Positions 61,914-64,000 of a stretch of DNA of 64,000 nt are shown piece after piece; position 1 is the stretch's first letter, and every line of letters begins with the position of its first letter. The notes under the pieces are model-generated. The model had not been told where the DNA came from, ran no database searches, and worked only from the letters and a program-made list of their open reading frames with translations. Location of the stretch: the NCBI GenBank assembly GCA_021234155.1, contig JAJEKV010000835.1, forward strand, positions 1-64,000, read 5' to 3'. Source of the DNA: Isoetes taiwanensis (taxonomy: Eukaryota; Streptophyta; Lycopodiopsida; Isoetales; Isoetaceae). A program made the translations under genes and the position numbers.

Positions 61914-63050
61914 GCCTTTTACAACAGGAAAGATACTTAACAAGGTGGATGTATCCGAACCATTTGAAGATGCTGGATGATTTACTCATCTTGCTTTTGT
62001 AAGGATGCACACAATGCTTTTGCTTAAAAGTTCACTAGAGAGTTCTAAAAAGGAGAGTCATTAGGAGTTCTAAAGAGGATTATGTTTGTTCTATTTGGGG
62101 CCAAAAGGGTGGCACTAAAGCAACAATCAAAGCGATAAAATTCTCAAAGTCTGAGAAAGAAAGTTATTTTGTTCTATTTAAGGCTAAACGGCACTCTTTT
62201 TAAGAAAGCAATAGTGAAACGATAAAAAATAGATTGCAATGGCAAAACCTGCCGAAGCGATTGTAGAAACGTTATGTCTACCAAGACAATGCAAACCCTT
62301 TTATCTCGGGCAAATATAGAGGACGAGAGAAATGTAGGCAGATCCTTATGGTATTTTGGCAGTGTATAGAACAAGTTATGTTAAAGATGCATGCAGACAG
62401 CACGATCTTGTTGCATAGAAATGCATGATAGTGACGAGCAAGATATTTTCATCATAACTTCGGGGATTACGGAGCAAAGGACTGTGGCCATGGGATCCTC
62501 CACCATCACTTGGATGTCGTTAACTCCAATTCTCCCATCTTATCAGCCCTTCTTTGTCGCCGTGCATCTTGGCCATTAATCGGATATTCTATTGATTAGA
62601 AACCTTGAAATATGATGCGAATCTCACATTCTCGACAAATTTGGTGAAGAAGCAACCTTTAAAAGGAAGGCGCTGGTATGAATGTGAACATATGCGGAAT
62701 CACCGAATGCATAAGGTATGCGCCGTTTTAGTTGTAGATGGTAGAAAGCGGGGCCTTAAGCGTTATGCAGGATTTCCTTCAACACGATTTTGGAGCGCGA
62801 ATATTCCACTATAAGCAGTCTTGGAGCATGAATATTCTGCATACATGGCAGATTCTTTAATTTGAAATTATTCCTTGTTTGCTTCATTGCACCATTTATT
62901 ATGTCATGAAAGTATTATGAGCAGGTAAAACCATGGCAAAAAGAAGTCACAGAACCGAAAAGCCAGAATAGCAGTTTTCCGCAAAACATCTTATACTATT
63001 ATAATGTAAAGTTATAACTGTATGTATATCTGCTCTCTCGTATAAGTCAT
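61914..63050. other. Unassigned stretch
   Basis: Only short frames without motifs. No repeat or RNA gene recognised. Confidence 0.45.
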
Positions 63051-63850
63051 GGCTCGGCCAATAATTTTAACGAATCAACCTCGCAACGTCATTTCATTTG
63101 AGATGGTCGCTGCCGGACGGAGACGCCGCAGTATTATGGACGGATGGCTTTGGTACGGCATTGATCTTTGGTCGGCGGTGATGGACAGTATTCTTTAAGA
63201 ACGAAGGCGGACAAGCATCGTGAACTCTGTTCCGGATATGCGCCAATCGCCGCGTATCTCCACCTCGACTTCATCCGGTGGAAGTTCTTCTTTTATTAAG
63301 TGGCGTGAAGACGGATAGCAACGCTGGGATGACGGATGATGAACCTCCTGGACGACAAACGAACAGCCGTGGGAAAACCAAGACCAGATAACTTTCTGCC
63401 GGTATGGATGGTGCCGTCGTTCGTGGTGGATGAATTAAGCCCTCGTGTTTCGCCGGTATCCGGTTCAGCGGTGACCGGACGGTTTCGGCGCCGTTTCTCT
63501 TGGGAACAGGACTCAATATGGGCGGGATGCGCAGGCCCCGTTTATCTCTTCTCCGAACAGCTGGATAATTCTGCCGACTTCACTCCATTGATGGCCCGGA
63601 TTCCGCCGGCGTGTGTTGTGACGAGACGTTCAGGGATGCTGTTGCGGACATTCAGGCGCATAGCCGACTGCGTCCATCGTGCCAGGACGGAGACAGAACC
63701 AATCGGCTGCGGGTAACGCATTCCTTGTTTGAACATCGCGTGGTATATGCGATGATGGCGCACTCCGCAGGCTGCCCGGATAGACTTATACGTTCGCAAT
63801 GCTCTGGATATGACTATATTCATCGGTCTAATACTAGCCATTAAACTGTC
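63050..63850. other. GC-rich stretch with long open frames on both strands
   Basis: The + strand is open at 63,336-63,716 (126 codons) and 63,611-63,844, and the - strand at 63,542-63,841 and 63,271-63,516. The stretch is rich in CGG/CCG words, which removes stop codons and makes open frames on both strands likely by chance. I recognise none of the four translations, so a coding exon is possible but unsupported. Confidence 0.35.
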
Positions 63851-64000
63851 CCTTTTAATGGGCCCCGCCAGTTCCAGAAACTTTAGAAACCCTAATTGTA
63901 TACTTCATATACTACGCCACTACTACTGCAATCCATAGCGTGATCTTAATATCATCTGGCCATAGATTGTTGTGCTTGAGCATCCATCTATCAGCACCCC

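Noticed and set aside
63336-63844. GC-rich open frames taken as a possible bacterial or organellar insert
   Set aside because: No recognisable bacterial, plastid or mitochondrial protein or RNA. GC richness alone explains open frames on both strands.
1-64000. CRISPR array, prophage, operon or other prokaryotic system
   Set aside because: No spaced identical short repeats, no ribosome-binding sites with tightly packed ORFs, and clear GT-AG introns show a eukaryotic nuclear context.

Overview
This window looks like nuclear DNA of a land plant. It has one spliced protein-kinase gene with GT-AG introns, a plant-type Ty3/gypsy retrotransposon, a MITE-like element, microsatellites, and long AT-rich stretches without genes. 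There are no bacterial operons, ribosome-binding sites or CRISPR arrays. The species cannot be fixed from the sequence. The pol and chromatin-end motifs of the retroelement would fit a gymnosperm, fern, lycophyte or bryophyte as well as an angiosperm.

Layout: 1-9,577 is a Ty3/gypsy element whose 5' end lies off the left edge. Decayed protease, reverse transcriptase, RNase H and integrase are followed by about 3.7 kb of extra broken coding sequence, a polypurine tract and a 3' LTR. The LTR directly abuts repeat A (9,578-13,545), a roughly 4 kb unit that recurs as repeat B (20,676-24,870). Copy B carries a 306-bp MITE that is absent from A, so A preserves the empty target site. Between and around these copies lie a direct-repeat pair that could bound a TRIM-like element (13,552-14,760), a shared 100-bp motif (15,839 and 19,334) and short tandem duplications. 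From 27 to 31 kb there are 100-bp and 68-bp tandem repeats, (GA)n tracts and a strongly purine-biased stretch. From 31 to 45 kb I recognise no gene with confidence; two recent tandem duplications, an alternating purine-pyrimidine tract and one possible membrane-protein remnant stand out.

The one confident gene is a STE20/GCK-like serine/threonine kinase of the plant BLUS1-like family, about 20 exons on the + strand at 46,380-51,340. A cluster of seven ACGT cores, including two perfect G-boxes, lies 0.6-0.8 kb upstream. An intron holds three copies of a roughly 230-270 bp repeat. The last exons and 3' flank (51,050-51,868) were duplicated to 61,148-61,913. The rest of 52-64 kb holds only unassigned open frames.

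A cross-cutting observation concerns sequence quality. In both independent duplicate pairs (A/B and 51k/61k) the differences cluster at CAG/CTG trinucleotides and take complex forms such as CAG to GCGG or CCAG to GTCG, with many 1-4 base indels. This is what consensus errors at CHG-methylated plant sites in long-read data would look like. Broken frames here should therefore not be taken as proof of pseudogenes, and subtle residue changes need independent reads.
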